Assembly (NCBI RefSeq): GCF_030708455.1
Contig: NZ_JAUYWF010000014.1
Location: forward strand, 16,042-80,041
DNA from: Halomonas sp. SSL-5
Lineage (GTDB): Bacteria > Pseudomonadota > Gammaproteobacteria > Pseudomonadales > Halomonadaceae
Direction: 5' to 3'
DNA length: 64,000 bases
In this document: positions 17,896 to 29,584 of the stretch, one piece after another
Position numbering within the stretch: the first letter of the stretch is position 1
Layout of the letters: the number at the start of each line of letters is the position of its first letter
Program-made: the position numbers and the translations under genes
Notes under the pieces: model-generated
The model's database searches: none
What the model was told of the DNA's origin: nothing
The model's input: only the letters and a program-made list of their open reading frames with translations

Positions 17896-17921
17896 CCGCG
17901 GCACTCGGTCTTTCCCATAAT
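17892..17921 (+). promoter_or_regulatory. Sigma70-type promoter of the isc operon
   Basis: TTGACC (17892-17897), an 18-bp spacer and CATAAT (17916-17921) form a good promoter 73 bp before iscR. The -35 box contains the cysE stop codon. By analogy with E. coli, IscR would repress from this region, but I cannot point to a confident IscR site. Confidence 0.65.
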
Positions 17922-17993
17922 GCCTCCTCGATCCGTGCGCTCCCTCCGGAGCCGACGATTACCGAACGCCGCCCCGGCGGCGCCGAGGACGCC

Positions 17994-18467
17994 ATGCGCC
18001 TGACCACCAAGGGACGCTACGCCGTCACCGCCATGCTCGACCTGGCGATGAACGCCCGCAGCGGGCCGATCTGCCTGGCCGACATCTCGCGCCGTCAGGA
18101 GATCTCGCTCTCCTACCTCGAGCAGTTGTTCGCCCGCCTGCGCCGTGCCGGCCTGGTGGAGAGCGTGCGCGGCCCGGGCGGGGGCTACCTGCTGGCCCAG
18201 GCCCCGGAGGTCATCTCGGTGGCCAGGGTGATCGACGCCGTGGATGAGTCCGTTGACGCCACGCGCTGCGGTGGCCTCTCCGACTGCCAGCAGGGCGACA
18301 CCTGCCTCACCCACCACCTGTGGTGCGAGCTGTCGGAGCATATCCACGGCTTCCTCGATGGCGTTACCCTCGGCCAGCTGGCCGATCGCCAGGAGATCCA
18401 GCAGATTGCCGGCCGTCAGCGTCGCCGCCTCGATGGCGACGACGGCATCCTCGCCTCGGCGCCCTGA
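17994..18467 (+). CDS. iscR: Iron-sulphur cluster regulator IscR
   Basis: IscR is an Rrf2-family winged-helix regulator that carries a 2Fe-2S cluster and represses isc genes when clusters are plentiful. The 157-residue product begins [18 protein letters not shown], has [19 protein letters not shown] for the DNA-binding helix (about 39-57), and the cluster cysteines at 92, 98 and 104 in C-x5-C-x5-C followed by LTHHLW, the same positions as in E. coli. His107 in THHLW, the fourth ligand, is kept. ATG 17994 is chosen on this alignment. It is followed by iscS and iscA only. Confidence 0.96.
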   Translation: MRLTTKGRYAVTAMLDLAMNARSGPICLADISRRQEISLSYLEQLFARLRRAGLVESVRGPGGGYLLAQAPEVISVARVIDAVDESVDATRCGGLSDCQQGDTCLTHHLWCELSEHIHGFLDGVTLGQLADRQEIQQIAGRQRRRLDGDDGILASAP

Positions 18468-18499
18468 CCGCCAGGCCGAACCCGAGACTTCCCGAGGCC

Positions 18500-19657
18500 A
18501 TGACCACACCCGTCTATCTCGACTACGCCGCCACCACCCCCGTCGACCCCCGGGTCGCCGAGCTGATGGCGCGCCACCTGACCCTCGACGGCATCTTCGC
18601 CAACCCCGCCTCGCGCAGCCACATGCTGGGCTGGCAGGCCGAGCAGGCGGTGGAGAACGCCCGCCGTCAGGTCGCCGACCTGATCGCGGCCGACCCGCGC
18701 GAGATCGTCTGGACCAGCGGCGCCACCGAGGCCGACAACCTGGCCCTGACCGGTTTCCTGCGCGCCAACCGCTATCGCGGGCGTCACCTGATCACCTCCG
18801 TCGTCGAGCACAAGGCGGTGGTCGATACCGCCAGCGCGCTGGAGGACGAGGGCTTCGAGGTGACCTGGCTGACCCCGGGGCGCGACGGCCGCGTCACACC
18901 CGAGCAACTGCGCGAGGCGCTGCGTGAGGACACCGTACTGGTGTCGCTGATGGCGGTGAACAACGAGCTGGGCGTGATCCACGACCTGGCGGCGCTGGCC
19001 GAGGTGGCCCACGCCGGCGGCGCCGTCTTCCACGTCGACGCCGCCCAGGCGGTGGGCCGGCTCGACCTCGACGTGAACCGGCTGGGGATCGACTTGATGT
19101 CGCTCTCCGGGCACAAGGCCTACGGGCCCAAGGGGGTCGGCGCCCTCTTTGTGAAGCGCCACCCCGATATCCGTATTGAGGCGCTGATCCACGGCGGCGG
19201 CCACGAGCGCGGCATGCGCTCCGGCACCCTGCCCACCCACCAGATCGTGGGCATGGGCGAGGCCTTCGCCCTGGCCGGCGCCGAGGGAGAGACCGACCAG
19301 GCACGCATCACCGCCCTGCGCGACCGCCTGCTCGACGGCCTGGCCGACCTCGACGGCATCCATCGCAATACCGCGCTGGAGGTCGCCGTGCCCAACATCC
19401 TCAACCTGGCCTTCGCGGGCGTGGAGGGCGAGTCGCTGCTGATGGCGCTGCGCGATATCGCCCTCTCCACCGGCTCGGCCTGCAACTCGGCCAGCGTCGA
19501 GCCCTCCTATGTACTGAAGGGCATCGGCCTGCCGCGGGCGCTGGCGCTGGCCTCGCTGCGCTTCAGCTTCGGGCGTTTCACCACCGAAGCCGACATCGAC
19601 CGGGCCATCGACGCCCTGCGCCACGCCCTGGTCGGCCTGCGCCGCCAGGCCCCATGA
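18500..19657 (+). CDS. iscS: Cysteine desulphurase IscS, lacking the usual C-terminal tail
   Basis: IscS takes sulphur from cysteine as an enzyme persulphide and hands it to cluster assembly and tRNA thiolation. The PLP lysine (K206 in SGHKAYGPKG) and the active Cys (C328 in STGSACNSASVEPSYVL) fall at the same residue numbers as in E. coli IscS, so the two are colinear. The protein ends at 385 with LRRQAP. E. coli IscS continues about 19 residues further, a tail reported to be needed for IscU binding. No iscU follows: the gap to the iscA start is 56 bp. The ATG at 18500 has a GAGG upstream with short spacing. Confidence 0.94.
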   Translation: MTTPVYLDYAATTPVDPRVAELMARHLTLDGIFANPASRSHMLGWQAEQAVENARRQVADLIAADPREIVWTSGATEADNLALTGFLRANRYRGRHLITSVVEHKAVVDTASALEDEGFEVTWLTPGRDGRVTPEQLREALREDTVLVSLMAVNNELGVIHDLAALAEVAHAGGAVFHVDAAQAVGRLDLDVNRLGIDLMSLSGHKAYGPKGVGALFVKRHPDIRIEALIHGGGHERGMRSGTLPTHQIVGMGEAFALAGAEGETDQARITALRDRLLDGLADLDGIHRNTALEVAVPNILNLAFAGVEGESLLMALRDIALSTGSACNSASVEPSYVLKGIGLPRALALASLRFSFGRFTTEADIDRAIDALRHALVGLRRQAP

Positions 19658-19713
19658 CGCGTTCGCGACAGACGCAACCCCTGCAACAGGCAGCTACCCA
19701 CAGGAGAGAGACC

Positions 19714-20040
19714 ATGGCGCATCTCACCATCACCGACGCCGCCGCCGAGCAGATTCGCCGGGTACTCGACGAGCGCGGCCAGGGCCTTGGCCTGCGCGTC
19801 TCGGTCAAGCCCAGCGGCTGCTCCGGCTACAGCTACGTACTCGACTTCGCCGATGAGGCGGCCAATGACGACACCTGCTTCGAGGAGCACGGGGTCAAGG
19901 TCTTCGTCGCCCCCGACGCCCTGGAGATGCTCGACGGCAGCGAGGTCGACTACGTCAACGAGGGCCTCAACCGCTACTTCCGCTTCAACAACCCCAACGT
20001 CAAGGACCAGTGCGGCTGCGGCGAGAGCTTTTCGGTCTAG
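19714..20040 (+). CDS. iscA: A-type iron-sulphur carrier IscA
   Basis: IscA passes iron-sulphur clusters to target proteins. The 108-residue product shows the three cysteines of the family (Cys36 in SGCSGYSY, Cys100 and Cys102 in CGCGESF) and the IscA-like stretch NPNVKDQCGCGESF. ErpA is the closest alternative, but its typical TCGCGSSF end is not seen. CAGGAG lies 9 nt before the ATG. This is the last gene of the shortened isc operon; hscB, hscA, fdx and iscX, which normally come next, are missing, and the next gene is ndk. Confidence 0.9.
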   Translation: MAHLTITDAAAEQIRRVLDERGQGLGLRVSVKPSGCSGYSYVLDFADEAANDDTCFEEHGVKVFVAPDALEMLDGSEVDYVNEGLNRYFRFNNPNVKDQCGCGESFSV

Positions 20041-20093
20041 GTTCAAAGAATTCCCGCGACCCGAGGCGCGCCGCGCCTCGCAATCAGCGACGA

Positions 20094-20123
20094 TTGTTCA
20101 ACGCCGCCCCGGGACGCTATAAT
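20094..20123 (+). promoter_or_regulatory. Putative promoter upstream of ndk
   Basis: TTGTTC (20094-20099), an 18-bp spacer and a perfect TATAAT (20118-20123) lie 144 bp before the ndk start, in a 226-bp gap. The long leader has no obvious regulatory motif. Confidence 0.6.
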
Positions 20124-20266
20124 CCCGGCCCAGTCGGCGCACCGCCGAACCGTCGGACGCCGAGCCGCATTACCCGATTCGCCGCGTCGCCCTGGCTTCC
20201 CGCAAGCTCGAGGGCGGCGCGGCGCACTCCTTCGACACCCCATCACCCCCTACTGGAGACATGCCC

Positions 20267-20692
<426 letters not shown>

Positions 20693-20777
20693 TTTCGGCC
20701 CGCGTTGATCGAGGCTCCGGGCGGGGCCCTGTCCCCGCCTCCCCTGCCGCCCTCCCTTCCCCGACCCGCTGATCGCC

Positions 20778-21905
<1,128 letters not shown>

Positions 21906-22027
21906 AGGGAGCCCGCCTTGACTTCAACTGGGCACAGCGCTTTGATGGGCAGGCCCTGGCTCCCCCCGGCTCACGTAGGCCAGCGGCACGCCGCCGGAGG
22001 GAGCCCGCCGACCCTCGGGAGGAGTTC

Positions 22028-22780
22028 ATGACACGCCGCTCACCGCTGCCCACACGCTCGCTGCTGCCCCTGGCCGCCCTGCTGGGCAGCCTGTGGATGA
22101 CCGGCTGTGCCACCCAGCCCCAGGGCATCGCCGGCGGCGGCGGTAGCGAGGCCAGCCCCTCCGATGCCTACACCCAGCTCGGCGTCGCGTACCTGGAGCG
22201 CAACAACCTGCGCCGCGCCATGGGCGCCCTTGACCGCGCCCTGGAGATTGCCCCCGACGACCCCGAGGCGCTGCAGGCCATGGCCATGGTCTACCAGCGC
22301 CAGGGCGAGGATGCCCTGGCCGACGAGACCTTCCGCCGGGCACTGGCGGCGAATGCCGACTTCACCCGGGCGCGCAACAACTACGCGGCCTTCCTCTACG
22401 CCCGGGGCCACGTGCGCGAGGCCTGCGAGCAGCTCGAACGGGCCTCGACGGATGCCCAGTACCCCAGTCGTGCCCAGCTGTTCGCCAACCTCGGGCAGTG
22501 CCATCGCGAGCTCGGCGAGGTGCAGGAGGCACGCCGCAATCTGCAGCGCGCCCAGGAGATCGACCCGCGGGCGCCGCGCAGCTACTTCACCCTGGCCGAG
22601 CTGGAGTACGCCGACAACAACCTGGCCCAGGCGCGCGCGCAGGTCGAGGCCTTCATGCGCCTGGCCGGGCCGCGCCCGGAGGCCCTGCGGCTGGCCACCG
22701 ATATCGCCCGTGCCCAGGGCGACAGCGCCACTGCCACCTTCTACACCCAACAGCTGGAGGGGCGTGGCAACACGCCCTGA
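22028..22780 (+). CDS. pilF: PilF/PilW-type TPR lipoprotein, type IV pilus biogenesis
   Basis: PilF is the outer-membrane lipoprotein pilotin that helps the PilQ secretin assemble. The 250-residue precursor has a signal peptide with lipobox near WMTGC (Cys27) and about five to six TPR units, starting AYTQLGVAYLERNNLRRAMGALDRAL. GGGAGGA lies close upstream of ATG 22028. Although no pilus genes are in the window, the rlmN-pilF-rodZ-ispG order is conserved in gammaproteobacteria. A general TPR scaffold role remains possible if the strain lacks type IV pili. Confidence 0.9.
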   Translation: MTRRSPLPTRSLLPLAALLGSLWMTGCATQPQGIAGGGGSEASPSDAYTQLGVAYLERNNLRRAMGALDRALEIAPDDPEALQAMAMVYQRQGEDALADETFRRALAANADFTRARNNYAAFLYARGHVREACEQLERASTDAQYPSRAQLFANLGQCHRELGEVQEARRNLQRAQEIDPRAPRSYFTLAELEYADNNLAQARAQVEAFMRLAGPRPEALRLATDIARAQGDSATATFYTQQLEGRGNTP

Positions 22781-22810
22781 TCCGAGAACACCACCCAAGG
22801 ATGCGCCGCC

Positions 22811-23794
22811 ATGAGCGACACCCACGAACCGGACCTGCACGCTGATGTCACGGCCTCGCCCGGCGAGCAGCTGAGGCTTGAACGCGAGAATCAGGGCCTC
22901 TCCGTCTCCGAGGTGGCCGGTGCGCTCAACCTGAGGCCGGCGGTGGTCCGCGGCCTGGAGGAGGACAGCTACGAGGAGGTGCCGGTCGCCACCTACCGGC
23001 GCGGCTACCTGCGCGCCTATGCGCACCTGCTGGGCATCGACGACACCCCGGTGCTGGAGGCCTATCACGCCCGCTTCGGCAGACAGGATGCCGCCCAGCG
23101 CAAGGTCACGCCGGTCCAGATCAGCAAGCCCCCCTCCCGCCTGGGCGCCTGGCTGTTCCGCCTAGTGTCGCTGCTGGTGCTGGCCGGCCTGATCGGCCTG
23201 ACCCTGATGTGGTGGCAGAGCCGCGGCGGCGGCGAGCCGCCGAGCATCGGCGAGAGCGACCCGGTCTCCGTCGACCGCCTCGATGGCTCCGCCAGCGTGA
23301 CCGAGCCCGATACCACCAGCGCCGAGCCGGACAGCCTGCCACCGCTGCCCGAGGAGGTGACCGAGTCGGCGTCCGCCGTCCAGGCACCCGCCGAGGATGC
23401 CGCGGAAGGCAGCGATGCGCCCGCGGCGCTCGACGCCGACCCCGCCGAGAATGGCCTCGAGGAGGACGGTGCCACACAGGACAGCGGCGAAGCCGTGGCC
23501 GCCCAACAAGAGACTCCCGACGAGGATCCCGCCGACGCCGCGCAGGACGCCGGCGATCGCCTGGCATTCACCTTCAATGAACAGTCATGGACCGAGGTCT
23601 TCGACGCCAATAACCAGCGCGTCTTCGTCGGCCTGCAGGAACCCGGCACCACGGCCAGCGTCGAAGGCGAGCCCCCCTTCCGCCTGACCGTGGGCAACGC
23701 CACCGGCGTCGAGCTGCTCTGGCAAGGCGAGCCCGTGGACCTTCCGGCTCGCGCCGGAGCCAACAACGTCGCCCGCTTCACCCTGGGAGAATGA
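22811..23794 (+). CDS. rodZ: Cytoskeleton protein RodZ
   Basis: RodZ links MreB filaments to the cell-wall elongation machinery. The 327-residue protein has an N-terminal helix-turn-helix of the HTH_25 type (about 17-85; [24 protein letters not shown]), a juxtamembrane basic stretch, one membrane segment (about 116-136), a long linker (about 140-245) very rich in Asp, Glu, Ala and Pro, and a C-terminal beta domain (DUF4115, about 250-327) with [13 protein letters not shown]. The strongly acidic periplasmic linker fits a salt-adapted organism. Confidence 0.94.
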   Translation: MSDTHEPDLHADVTASPGEQLRLERENQGLSVSEVAGALNLRPAVVRGLEEDSYEEVPVATYRRGYLRAYAHLLGIDDTPVLEAYHARFGRQDAAQRKVTPVQISKPPSRLGAWLFRLVSLLVLAGLIGLTLMWWQSRGGGEPPSIGESDPVSVDRLDGSASVTEPDTTSAEPDSLPPLPEEVTESASAVQAPAEDAAEGSDAPAALDADPAENGLEEDGATQDSGEAVAAQQETPDEDPADAAQDAGDRLAFTFNEQSWTEVFDANNQRVFVGLQEPGTTASVEGEPPFRLTVGNATGVELLWQGEPVDLPARAGANNVARFTLGE

Positions 23795-23804
23795 TTCCGC
23801 CATC

Positions 23805-24920
23805 ATGCACGCACAATCCCCTATCGTCCGTCGCAAGTCGCGCCAGATCCACGTCGGCAGGGTAGCCGTCGGGGGCGATGCCCCCATCTCGGTGCAGAGC
23901 ATGACCAACACCGACACCCTCGACGTGGCCGCCACCGTGGCGCAGATTCGCCAGCTGGAAACCGCCGGCGCCGATATCGTGCGCGTCTCGGTGCCCGACA
24001 TGGAGGCCGCCGAGGCCTTCGGCCGCATCAAGCGCGAGGTCGAGGTGCCGCTGGTCGCCGATATCCACTTCGACTACAAGATCGCCCTGCGCGTCGCCGA
24101 GCTCGGCGTCGACTGCCTGCGCATCAACCCCGGCAACATCGGCCGTGAGGATCGCGTGCGCGCCGTGGTCTCGGCGGCCCGGGACAACGGCATCCCGATC
24201 CGCATCGGCGTCAACGCCGGCTCCCTGGAGAAGGACCTGCAGAAGAAGTACGGCGAGCCCACGCCCGCCGCCCTGGTCGAGTCCGCCATGCGCCATATCG
24301 ACCACCTCGACCGCCTCGACTTCCAGGAGTATAAGGTCAGCGTCAAGGCCTCCGATGTGTTCATGGCGGTGGCCGCCTACCGCGACCTGGCCTCGCGCAT
24401 CGAGCAGCCGCTGCATCTGGGCATCACCGAGGCCGGCGGGCTTCGCTCGGGCACCGTCAAGTCCTCCATCGGGCTGGGCATGCTGCTGATGGACGGCATC
24501 GGCGACACCATCCGGGTCTCCCTGGCCGCCGACCCCGTCGAGGAAATCAAGGTCGGCTTCGACATGCTCAAGAGCCTGCGCCTGCGCGCCAAGGGCATCA
24601 ACTTCATCGCCTGTCCCAGCTGCTCGCGCCAGAATTTCGACGTCATCGGCACCATGAATGCCCTGGAGGAGCGCCTCGAAGACGTCATGACCCCCCTCGA
24701 CGTCTCGGTGATCGGCTGCGTGGTCAACGGCCCCGGCGAGGCCAAGGAGAGCGATATCGGGCTTACCGGCGGCTCGCCGGCCAACCTCGTCTATATCGAC
24801 GGCAAGCCGGCCTCCAAGCTGCGCAACGACCATCTGGTCGACGACCTCGAGCGGCTGATCCGCGACAAGGTGCGCGAGAAGGAGCAGGCCGAACAGGACG
24901 TGATCGCCCGCGACGCCTGA
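23805..24920 (+). CDS. ispG: 4-hydroxy-3-methylbut-2-en-1-yl diphosphate synthase IspG
   Basis: IspG (GcpE) makes HMBPP from MEcPP in the MEP isoprenoid pathway, using a 4Fe-4S cluster. The 371-residue protein begins [34 protein letters not shown], with the TIM barrel motif RINPGNIG (about 106-113) and the cluster Cys in CPSCSRQ (about 269-275) and [16 protein letters not shown] (about 304-319). Length matches E. coli (372). It starts 10 bp after rodZ and is followed by hisS. Confidence 0.97.
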   Translation: MHAQSPIVRRKSRQIHVGRVAVGGDAPISVQSMTNTDTLDVAATVAQIRQLETAGADIVRVSVPDMEAAEAFGRIKREVEVPLVADIHFDYKIALRVAELGVDCLRINPGNIGREDRVRAVVSAARDNGIPIRIGVNAGSLEKDLQKKYGEPTPAALVESAMRHIDHLDRLDFQEYKVSVKASDVFMAVAAYRDLASRIEQPLHLGITEAGGLRSGTVKSSIGLGMLLMDGIGDTIRVSLAADPVEEIKVGFDMLKSLRLRAKGINFIACPSCSRQNFDVIGTMNALEERLEDVMTPLDVSVIGCVVNGPGEAKESDIGLTGGSPANLVYIDGKPASKLRNDHLVDDLERLIRDKVREKEQAEQDVIARDA

Positions 24921-24948
24921 GTCGCCGGCACCCATCAAGGAGCCACCG

Positions 24949-26250
24949 TTGAGCAAGTCCCAAGCACCCAGCAAGAAGAAGATCCAGGCCATCCGCGGCA
25001 TGAACGATCTGCTGCCGGAGCAGTCGCCCCTGTGGCAGTACTTCGAGGGCAAGGTCCGTGACCTGATGGCCCGCTACGGCTATGCAGAGATTCGCACGCC
25101 CATCGTCGAGCAGACCGCGCTGTTCGCGCGCTCCATCGGCGAGGTCACCGATATCGTCGAGAAGGAGATGTATACCTTCGAGGATCGCAACGGTGACAGC
25201 CTGACCCTGCGCCCCGAGGGCACGGCGAGCTGCGTGCGCGCCGCCATGGAGCACGGCCTGCTGCACAACCAGACCCAGCGCCTGTGGTACCAGGGGCCGA
25301 TGTTCCGCCACGAGCGCCCCCAGAAGGGCCGCTACCGCCAGTTCCACCAGGTGGGCGTGGAGAGCTTCGGCCTCGAGGGGCCGGATATCGACGCCGAGGT
25401 GATCCTGCTCTCGGCCCGCCTGTGGCGCGAACTGGGGCTTGCGGAGCATGTCACCCTGGAGCTCAACTCGCTGGGCTCCTCGGAGGCCCGCGCCGCCTAT
25501 CGCGACACCCTGGTGGCCTACTTCGAGCAGCACCATGACCGGCTCGACGAGGACTCCCGTCGCCGCCTTTCCAGCAACCCGCTGCGTATCCTCGACTCCA
25601 AGAACCCCGAGATGGCCGAGATGCTGGCCGGCGCGCCGCGCCTGCTCGACCACCTGGACGCCGACTCCCGCGAGCACTTCGAGACGCTCTGTGCACTGCT
25701 CGATGCCGCCGGCATCGACTACGTGATCAACCCGCGCCTGGTGCGCGGCCTGGACTACTACGGTCGCACCGTCTTCGAATGGACCACCACGGCGCTGGGC
25801 AGCCAGGGCACGGTGTGTGCCGGCGGCCGCTACGACGGCCTGGTGGAGCAGCTGGGCGGCAAGCCGACCCCGGCGGTGGGCTTCGCGATGGGCATCGAGC
25901 GCCTGGTACTGCTGCTCGAGACCCTGGCGCTGATCCCCGACGCCGCCCGCGGCGAGCTCGACCTCTATGTGCTGCCCATGGACGACGCGTCCGCCGGCAC
26001 CGCCCTGCAGCTGGTCGAGCGGCTGCGCGGCGAGCTGCCCGAGCTGCGCGCCCAGCTGCACTGTGGCGGCGGCAGCTTCAAGAGCCGCATCAAGAAGGCC
26101 GACCGCAGCGGCGCCCGCCTGGCCCTGCTGCTGGGCGAGGACGAACTCGCGCGTGGCACCGCGACCCTGAAGTTCCTGCGCGAGGAGCGTGACCAGCGCA
26201 GCCTGGCCCGGGACGCACTGGTCGACGAGCTGCGCGAACTGCTGGCCTGA
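24949..26250 (+). CDS. hisS: Histidyl-tRNA synthetase (TTG start)
   Basis: HisS charges tRNA-His. The 433-residue class II synthetase shows [12 protein letters not shown] at the N-terminus, motif 2 [16 protein letters not shown] (about 122-137), the histidine-specific [14 protein letters not shown] (about 264-277) and motif 3 [11 protein letters not shown] (about 307-317), then an anticodon-binding domain. The only start that fits is a TTG at 24949, with AGGAG 6 nt upstream; no ATG precedes the conserved region except Met at residue 18, inside the conserved motif. Confidence 0.96.
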   Translation: MSKSQAPSKKKIQAIRGMNDLLPEQSPLWQYFEGKVRDLMARYGYAEIRTPIVEQTALFARSIGEVTDIVEKEMYTFEDRNGDSLTLRPEGTASCVRAAMEHGLLHNQTQRLWYQGPMFRHERPQKGRYRQFHQVGVESFGLEGPDIDAEVILLSARLWRELGLAEHVTLELNSLGSSEARAAYRDTLVAYFEQHHDRLDEDSRRRLSSNPLRILDSKNPEMAEMLAGAPRLLDHLDADSREHFETLCALLDAAGIDYVINPRLVRGLDYYGRTVFEWTTTALGSQGTVCAGGRYDGLVEQLGGKPTPAVGFAMGIERLVLLLETLALIPDAARGELDLYVLPMDDASAGTALQLVERLRGELPELRAQLHCGGGSFKSRIKKADRSGARLALLLGEDELARGTATLKFLREERDQRSLARDALVDELRELLA

Positions 26251-26282
26251 AGGCCCACACGAGACACACAAGGAGACCGCCC

Positions 26283-26948
26283 GTGGCGGAGCTGAGAACC
26301 GAGGAAGAACAGGTCGAGGCGCTCAAGCGCTGGTGGAAGGAGAACGGCCTCTCGCTGATTGCCGGCGTGGTCATCGCCGGGGCCGGCGTGCTGGGCTGGA
26401 ACGCCTGGCAGGGCTACCAGGAGAACCAGGCCACCGCCGCCTCGATGCGCTACCAGCAGCTGATCAACCTGACCGCCGGCAACGACCTCGACGAGGCGCA
26501 ACTGCCCCAGGCCCGTGCCCTGGTGGAGGAGATCGTCGACGCGCACGGCAAGACCCTCTATGCCGACCTGGCACGCCTGGTGGACGCCCGCCTGGCGGTC
26601 ACTCAGGGCGACCTCGCCGGTGCCCGCGACCGGTTGCAGGCCCTGGCGGATGCCGACTCGGGCGGCTATGTGGGTGGCCTGGCACGGCTGCGCCTGGCCC
26701 GGCTGCTGGTCGCCGACAACGACGCCGAGGCGGCACTGACCGCCCTGGAGAGCGGCGTTCCCGAGGCGCTGGCCGCCCAGCGAGCCGAGGTGCGCGGGGA
26801 TGCGCTGCATGCCCTGGAGCGCCGCGAGGATGCCGCCGCCGCCTGGCGTGAGGCGCTCGCCCTCGCCGAAGCCAACGACCAACCGCTCTACGGCGTGCAG
26901 CTCAAGCTCGACAACCTAGGCCTTGAACAGCAGGTGCTCGACTCATGA
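26283..26948 (+). CDS. yfgM: YfgM-like TPR membrane protein (SecYEG-associated)
   Basis: YfgM is an inner-membrane protein that associates with the PpiD chaperone near the SecYEG exit. The 221-residue product begins TEEEQVEALKRWWKENG, has one membrane segment (about 22-42) and a periplasmic TPR-like region, matching the E. coli protein (206 residues) in layout. Translation starts at a GTG, 7 nt after AGGAG. The last 4 bp overlap the bamB ATG, so the two are coupled. Confidence 0.92.
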   Translation: MAELRTEEEQVEALKRWWKENGLSLIAGVVIAGAGVLGWNAWQGYQENQATAASMRYQQLINLTAGNDLDEAQLPQARALVEEIVDAHGKTLYADLARLVDARLAVTQGDLAGARDRLQALADADSGGYVGGLARLRLARLLVADNDAEAALTALESGVPEALAAQRAEVRGDALHALERREDAAAAWREALALAEANDQPLYGVQLKLDNLGLEQQVLDS

Positions 26949-28093
26949 AACCGACCTTCCTGATCGCCGCCCTGGCGGGCCTGACCCTGCTCGCGGGCTG
27001 CGCCGGCAACAAGGTGGAGCCGCAGTATCCCCCCACCGAGCTCAGTGACTTCGCGGCGAGCGCCGAACTTGCCAGCGCCTGGCGTGAGGGCGCCGGTGAC
27101 GGCCTGGGACGCGCCGCCTATCCCATCGCCCCGGCCCGCGATGGCGATGCCCTGTTCGCCGCCGACCACCGCGGCGAGCTGTTCGCCTTCGACGCCGATG
27201 ACGGCGACACCCGCTGGGAGGTAGACCTCGAGGTGCCGGTCTCCAGCGCCCTGACCGCGGTGGCCGGGGACCTCTACCTGGGCACCCGCAACGGCGAGGT
27301 GCTGGCGGTGAGCCAGCGCGATGGCAGCGTGCGCTGGCGTGCCCGGGTGCCCAGCGAGGTGCTGGCCGCCCCGCAGCCCAACCAGCAGCAGCTGATCGTG
27401 CAGAGCGTCGACGGCACCATCACCGCCCTGGACCGCGCCAGTGGCGATGAGCGCTGGAGCTATCAGGCCAGCCTCCCCTCGCTGACCCTGCGCGGCACCG
27501 GCACCCCCACCACCATCGACCCGCTGACCTTCGCCGGTTTCGCCAACGGCCGCCTGGTGGCCCTGGACAATCGCAGCGGCCAGCCGCTGTGGGAGCGACG
27601 CATCGCCGTGGCCCAGGGGCGCAGCGACATCGAACGCCTGGTGGACCTCGCCGGCCAGCCGGTGCTGACGCCCGATGGCCGCCTCTTCGTGACCAGCTAT
27701 AACGGCCGCCTGGTGGCCCTGGAGGCCTCCCGCGGCGAGCCGCTGTGGGCCCGCGACCTCTCCAGCTACCACACGCCCATCGTGGTGGGTGACTTCCTGT
27801 TCGTGGTCGAGGAGTCGGGGCGCATCCTGGCCCTGGCCGCCGACAGCGGCGACGAGGTATGGCGCAACAGCGACCTGGAAGGCCGCCGGCCTACCTCACC
27901 GGCCTTCGCCGACGGCAAGCTGGTGTTCGGCGATTTCGAGGGCTACCTGCACCTGATCGACGCACGCAGCGGCGAGATGGTCGGTCGCGAGCGTATCGAC
28001 GGCTCCGGTATCGGCGTACGCCCGGTCACCGCAGGCAACCGCATTCATGTGCTGGCCAATGACGGCACCCTCGAGACCCTGGATATCCGATGA
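26945..28093 (+). CDS. bamB: Outer membrane assembly lipoprotein BamB
   Basis: BamB is the beta-propeller lipoprotein of the BAM complex that inserts outer-membrane proteins. The 382-residue precursor has a signal with lipobox TLLAGC (Cys19) and PQQ-type blades with repeated Trp-containing strands ([52 protein letters not shown]). It overlaps both neighbours by 4 bp (yfgM upstream, der downstream). The length is near E. coli BamB (392). Confidence 0.96.
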   Translation: MKPTFLIAALAGLTLLAGCAGNKVEPQYPPTELSDFAASAELASAWREGAGDGLGRAAYPIAPARDGDALFAADHRGELFAFDADDGDTRWEVDLEVPVSSALTAVAGDLYLGTRNGEVLAVSQRDGSVRWRARVPSEVLAAPQPNQQQLIVQSVDGTITALDRASGDERWSYQASLPSLTLRGTGTPTTIDPLTFAGFANGRLVALDNRSGQPLWERRIAVAQGRSDIERLVDLAGQPVLTPDGRLFVTSYNGRLVALEASRGEPLWARDLSSYHTPIVVGDFLFVVEESGRILALAADSGDEVWRNSDLEGRRPTSPAFADGKLVFGDFEGYLHLIDARSGEMVGRERIDGSGIGVRPVTAGNRIHVLANDGTLETLDIR

Positions 28094-29493
28094 CACCCGT
28101 GATCGCCCTGGTCGGCCGCCCCAATGTGGGCAAGTCGACCCTGTTCAACCGCCTGACGCGCACCCGCGATGCCCTGGTGGCCGACTTCCCGGGCCTGACC
28201 CGTGACCGCAAGTACGGCAACGGCATGCTCGGCGGCAAGGCCTACACGGTGATCGACACCGGCGGCATCAGCGGCGACGAGGCGGGCATCGATGCCGCCA
28301 TGGCCGAGCAGTCGCTGGCCGCCATCGACGAGGCCGACATCGTGCTGTTCCTGGTCGATGCCCGTGCCGGCCTCAACGTCGCCGACCAGGCCATCGCCAA
28401 CCACCTGAGGGTCAACCAGAAGAAGACCTGGCTGGTGGTCAACAAGACCGATGGGCTCGACGAGGACAGTGCCACCGCCGAGTTCTGGGAGCTGGGGCTG
28501 GGCGAGCCGCGGCCCATCGCCGCCGCCCATGGCCGCAACGTCACCACGCTGATCGACGAGGTGCTCGCCCCCTTCCCGGAGCGCGACGAGAGCATCCCGG
28601 CAGACACCGGCACCAAGGGCATCCGCATCGGGGTCATCGGCCGCCCCAACGTGGGCAAGTCGACCCTGGTCAACCGCCTGCTCGGCGAGGAGCGCGTGGT
28701 GGTCTTCGACGAGGCGGGCACCACCCGTGACGCCATCGAGATCCCCTTCGAGCGCCGCGGCAAGCCCTACGTGCTGGTAGATACCGCCGGCGTGCGGCGC
28801 CGCAGGAGCGTTCGAGAGAACTACGAGAAGTTCTCGATCATCAAGACCCTGGAGGCGATCAAGGAGTGCCATGTCGCCATCATGGTGCTCGACGCGCGCT
28901 CCGGGCTGGTGGAGCAGGACCTGCACCTGCTCGACTACGTGCTGACCACCGGCCGCGCCCTGGTGCTGGCGGTGAACAAGTGGGATGGCCTCGAGAGCGA
29001 GGCCAAGGAGAAGATGCGCGCCGAGATCAAGCGCCGCCTGGGCTTCGCCGACTACGCCGACCTGCACTTCATCTCGGCGCTGCACGGCACCGGGGTGGGC
29101 GACCTCTATCCCTCGCTGGAGCGCGCCTTCGCCTCGGCCAACGCCCACTGGTCCACCAACCGCCTGACCAGCATCCTTCAGGACGCGGTGGAGTCGCACC
29201 AGCCGCCCCTGGTGCACGGACGCCGCATCAAGCTACGCATGGCCCACCAGGGCGGCGCCAATCCCCCGATCATCGTGGTCCACGGCAACCAGACCGAGTC
29301 GCTGCCCGAGGCCTATCGCCGCTACCTGACCAACACCTTCCGCAAGGTGCTCAAGGTACGCGGCACGCCGATGCGCTTCGAATTCCGCTCCGGCAAGAAC
29401 CCGTTCGATCCCATGGCCGATGCCAGCGACCGCGAGAAGGCCAAGAAGCGAGAACTGGGCCGCACCAAGGAGGCGCGCAAGAGCCGCCGCTGA
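28090..29493 (+). CDS. der: Ribosome biogenesis GTPase Der (EngA)
   Basis: Der is an essential tandem GTPase for 50S subunit assembly. The 467-residue product has two G domains: [12 protein letters not shown] (about 8-19) with NKTDG, and [12 protein letters not shown] (about 183-194) with NKWDG, then a KH-like C-terminal domain that includes [10 protein letters not shown]. The end is basic ([16 protein letters not shown]), as usual. It closes the hisS-yfgM-bamB-der run and is followed by a terminator-like hairpin. Confidence 0.97.
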   Translation: MTPVIALVGRPNVGKSTLFNRLTRTRDALVADFPGLTRDRKYGNGMLGGKAYTVIDTGGISGDEAGIDAAMAEQSLAAIDEADIVLFLVDARAGLNVADQAIANHLRVNQKKTWLVVNKTDGLDEDSATAEFWELGLGEPRPIAAAHGRNVTTLIDEVLAPFPERDESIPADTGTKGIRIGVIGRPNVGKSTLVNRLLGEERVVVFDEAGTTRDAIEIPFERRGKPYVLVDTAGVRRRRSVRENYEKFSIIKTLEAIKECHVAIMVLDARSGLVEQDLHLLDYVLTTGRALVLAVNKWDGLESEAKEKMRAEIKRRLGFADYADLHFISALHGTGVGDLYPSLERAFASANAHWSTNRLTSILQDAVESHQPPLVHGRRIKLRMAHQGGANPPIIVVHGNQTESLPEAYRRYLTNTFRKVLKVRGTPMRFEFRSGKNPFDPMADASDREKAKKRELGRTKEARKSRR

Positions 29494-29514
29494 CCCCGCC
29501 TCATCTCGACCTCA

Positions 29515-29560
29515 GGCGCCCGGCCCGCTCTCAGGAAATCCCTGGGGCGAGCCGGGCGCC
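29515..29560. terminator. Hairpin between der and the DUF815 gene
   Basis: A 10-bp GC stem (29515-29524 with 29551-29560) encloses a 26-nt loop that can pair a little further. It lies between convergent der and the DUF815 gene. Only a short TTCGTGTT follows, so efficiency is uncertain. Confidence 0.55.
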
Positions 29561-29584
29561 TTCGTGTTAACTGATGCGTGTTGA

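Noticed and set aside
19658..19713. A hidden or frameshifted iscU between iscS and iscA
   Set aside because: Only 56 bp separate the genes, and none of the IscU cysteine motifs can be read in any frame there or in the iscA-ndk gap.
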